64,000 bases of DNA from Steromphala cineraria (lineage: Eukaryota; Mollusca; Gastropoda; Trochida; Trochidae): the NCBI GenBank assembly GCA_916613615.1, contig OU744735.1, forward strand, positions 52,530,082 through 52,594,081. The letters are read 5' to 3'. Of the stretch, positions 62,541 through 64,000 are shown one piece after another. The notes beneath the pieces are model-generated. The model searched no databases. It saw only the letters and a list, made by a program, of their open reading frames with translations, and was not told the DNA's origin. The stretch's first letter is position 1, and the number at the start of each line of letters is the position of its first letter. Position numbers and translations under genes: made by a program.

Positions 62541-63510
62541 AGGATAATGCGTTGACTGTCATGTGTATGAGCACTCGTTTCCCAGAGGCTTTCCCATTAC
62601 GTAAGATTACAGCGGCGGTAGTTTCAAAGGCTCTCATTAAGTACTTTACAATGACAGGTTTGCTAATGAGATCCAGTCTGATCAGGGGTCAAATTTCATG
62701 TCCAATTTGTTCAGGCAAGTGATGCAATTGTTGGAGGTTCATCAAGTCCGTTCTAGTGCTTATCACCCCGAGTCCCAGGGTGCGCTAGAACGGTTTCATC
62801 AGAGTCTAAAAAGCATGTTGAGGTGTTTTTGTCTCGAGCACGAGAGAGAATGGGATGTGGGACTCCCCTATGTGCTGTTTGCTACTAGGGATTCCAAGCA
62901 GGAGTCGCTCGGGTTCTCACCCTTCGAGTTTGTCTATGGTCACACTCCTAGGGGTCCTCTTAAGCTAGTTAAGGATAAGTGGCTAGAGGATAACGCATCT
63001 GAGAACTTGCTGGGGTATGTGGCTAAGGTTAAGGATAGGCTCTGGCAGGCAACCACTCTCGCTAAACAGCACCTGCTGTCCGCTCAGACTAAGGCTAAGG
63101 ATCACTATGACAAGAGGGCGCAGCTCAGGCAGTTTAAGGCTGGCGACAAGGTTTTGCTTTACCTACCCATTCTGAAGTCCCCCCTTAAAGCTAAATACTT
63201 TGGCCCTTACATTATCAAACGTAGGGTTAGTGATGTGGGGTACGTGATCGCTACTCCTGACCGATGGCGGAAGGAGAGGTATTGTCACCTCAACCTCTTG
63301 AAGGCATACAAAGCTAGGGATAACGTTCGACCCATAGGTGTGATAGCCTGCGAACTCGACCCTTCACCCGAGTTCGTTGAGACCAAGCTAAGGAACAGTC
63401 AAGTCGTCGAAGCCTTGGACACCAAACTGGCCCATCTCCCGTCACAGCAGAGAGGAGCCATGCGAGTCACCATCCAGGATAATCTGCCACTGTTTCCAGA
63501 CACCCCTGGT
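62541..63510 (+). pseudogene. pol: Ty3-type integrase, core and C-terminus
   Basis: It starts abruptly inside the core (LTVMCMSTRFPEAFPLRKIT), so the zinc-binding domain and the first catalytic region are truncated or altered. A frameshift near 62690 moves to the frame at 62698-63618: SAYHPESQGALERFHQSLKS with the catalytic Glu, FVYGHTPRGPL, then KAGDKVLLYLP and YFGPYIIKRRVSDVGYVI of the C-terminal domain, and CHLNLLKAY. The sequence after it (SQVVEALDTKLAHLPSQQ) is the linker that precedes reverse transcriptase in elements with integrase first. Confidence 0.8.
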
Positions 63511-63650
63511 GACCAACGCCATGCAGCTCGACATGGATATTGGCGACGCTGCATCCGTCTGCCAACACCCCTACCGCCTCAACCCAGCCAAGAAGGCCAT
63601 ACTGAGGAAAGAGATTGACGAGATTAACTTTACTTTTGATGTTAAGGGAC
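63509..63650 (+). pseudogene. pol: Start of Ty3-type reverse transcriptase, truncated
   Basis: One frame over from integrase, TNAMQLDMDIGDAASVCQHP followed by YRLNPAKKAILRKEIDEI matches the conserved lead-in to Ty3 reverse transcriptase (D-GDA-P--QHPYRLNP-K---L-KE). The next residues no longer match, so the catalytic core is missing. Its position after integrase is the main evidence for the Gmr1-like order. Confidence 0.7.
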
Positions 63651-64000
63651 CTATATCTACCCCTAAGTATCCCTTACTATTTCTGATATATCTCATTATA
63701 GCCAAGATTTAATCCCCCTTTTAATCGCTCTGTGAGTGATTCTGTGTATTGAAAGTTCCCCGTATTTAGCAATCGTCGCCAATTAAATCGGCTTGATTGT
63801 TTAATCTCTTGTCAGAGTGGTAATTAGTCAGCTTGTATGTCTGTGCTGTGTATTGAGCTAGAGTGCAAGTCTGCCATTGTGGTTCAGCCATTGTCGTGAT
63901 CTTAAGAGTCCGTCAGAGTGATTGACTCCATTACACTTTTATCCTGCTTCTGTTTGTCTAAATAAACATTGCTGTTGTTCTACATCTTGACTTGTCAAAT
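63651..64000 (+). other. 3' tail, possible LTR sequence cut by the window edge
   Basis: Noncoding. It contains a TG-rich region (GTGAGTGATTCTGTGTATTG near 63732) and TAAATAAACATTG with AATAAA at 63961. Whether this is the 3' LTR cannot be tested, because no partner LTR is in the window. Confidence 0.4.

Larger units (their letters stand above)
60930..64000 (+). mobile_element. Defective Ty3/Gypsy-class element, probably Gmr1-like, runs off the window
   Basis: Gag, zinc knuckle, aspartic protease, integrase and the start of reverse transcriptase follow in that order on the plus strand. No 5' LTR was found upstream of the gag ATG (60982). A noncoding tail with an AATAAA signal (63961) that could be LTR sequence runs to the window end. 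Integrase before reverse transcriptase is the order of Gmr1-like Ty3 elements, in contrast to standard Ty3/Gypsy. Part of integrase and nearly all of reverse transcriptase and RNase H are deleted, and several stops and frameshifts interrupt gag. Confidence 0.75.

Overview
This is animal nuclear DNA, AT-rich, with spliceosomal introns and a dense, layered population of transposable elements. The combination of BEL/Pao, DIRS-type and probable Gmr1-like Ty3 elements, Tc1/mariner and pogo-type elements, LINE remnants and many short hairpin repeats suggests a marine invertebrate, most likely a mollusc or another lophotrochozoan. That is inference from repeat content; no diagnostic host gene was recognised. 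There are no prokaryotic genes, operons or CRISPR arrays.

Layout. (1) 1-6.8 kb: the 3' end of one host gene on the + strand. A tandem segmental duplication (about 222-2936 and 3494-5961) carries two versions of an 83-nt coiled-coil exon, and the terminal exon lies at 6632-6770. Both exon copies splice in frame to the terminal exon, but joining them to each other gives an immediate stop, so they look mutually exclusive. Each duplicate has its own private insertion: a TA-flanked MITE in copy A and a foldback element in copy B. (2) 8585-24197: a BEL/Pao LTR retrotransposon with matching 396-bp LTRs and a 5-bp target duplication. It is split just upstream of integrase by a DIRS-type tyrosine-recombinase retrotransposon (15551-22036), and a rearranged partial DIRS copy precedes the full one. 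The DIRS element keeps 202-bp inverted terminal repeats, an internal complementary region that spells out its circle junction, and an apparently intron-split gag. (3) 24.2-27.2 kb: a decayed array of repeated exon-like blocks on the minus strand. (4) 27-46 kb: gene-poor DNA with a Tc1-like pseudo-transposon, four copies of one TTAA-flanked MITE, a 1.27-kb inverted-repeat element, a pogo/Tigger-type MITE, a LINE reverse-transcriptase relic and tRNA-derived SINE heads. (5) 46.1-47.5 kb: a 53-bp minisatellite of about 26 copies that is open in all three forward frames. (6) 48.2-54.7 kb: two arrays of about 240-bp units, each resembling an exon plus intron, with higher-order periods of 987 bp and about 720 bp. 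Between them lies a broken gene of a transposase-like family. (7) 54.7-60 kb: two direct copies of a long dispersed repeat, one with a 186-bp tandem expansion, then a GC-rich minisatellite. (8) 60.9-64 kb: a defective Ty3/Gypsy-class element whose integrase lies upstream of the reverse-transcriptase start, as in Gmr1-like elements; it runs off the window.

The only host coding sequence supported with confidence is the duplicated-exon gene at the left edge. The other recognisable coding material belongs to mobile elements, or to repeat-like families whose host status cannot be settled from sequence alone. Start codons of many long open frames are not ATG, so frame limits are given rather than certain translation starts. 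Alignments were made by eye, so identities and diffuse repeat limits are approximate; boundaries stated to the base were read directly.
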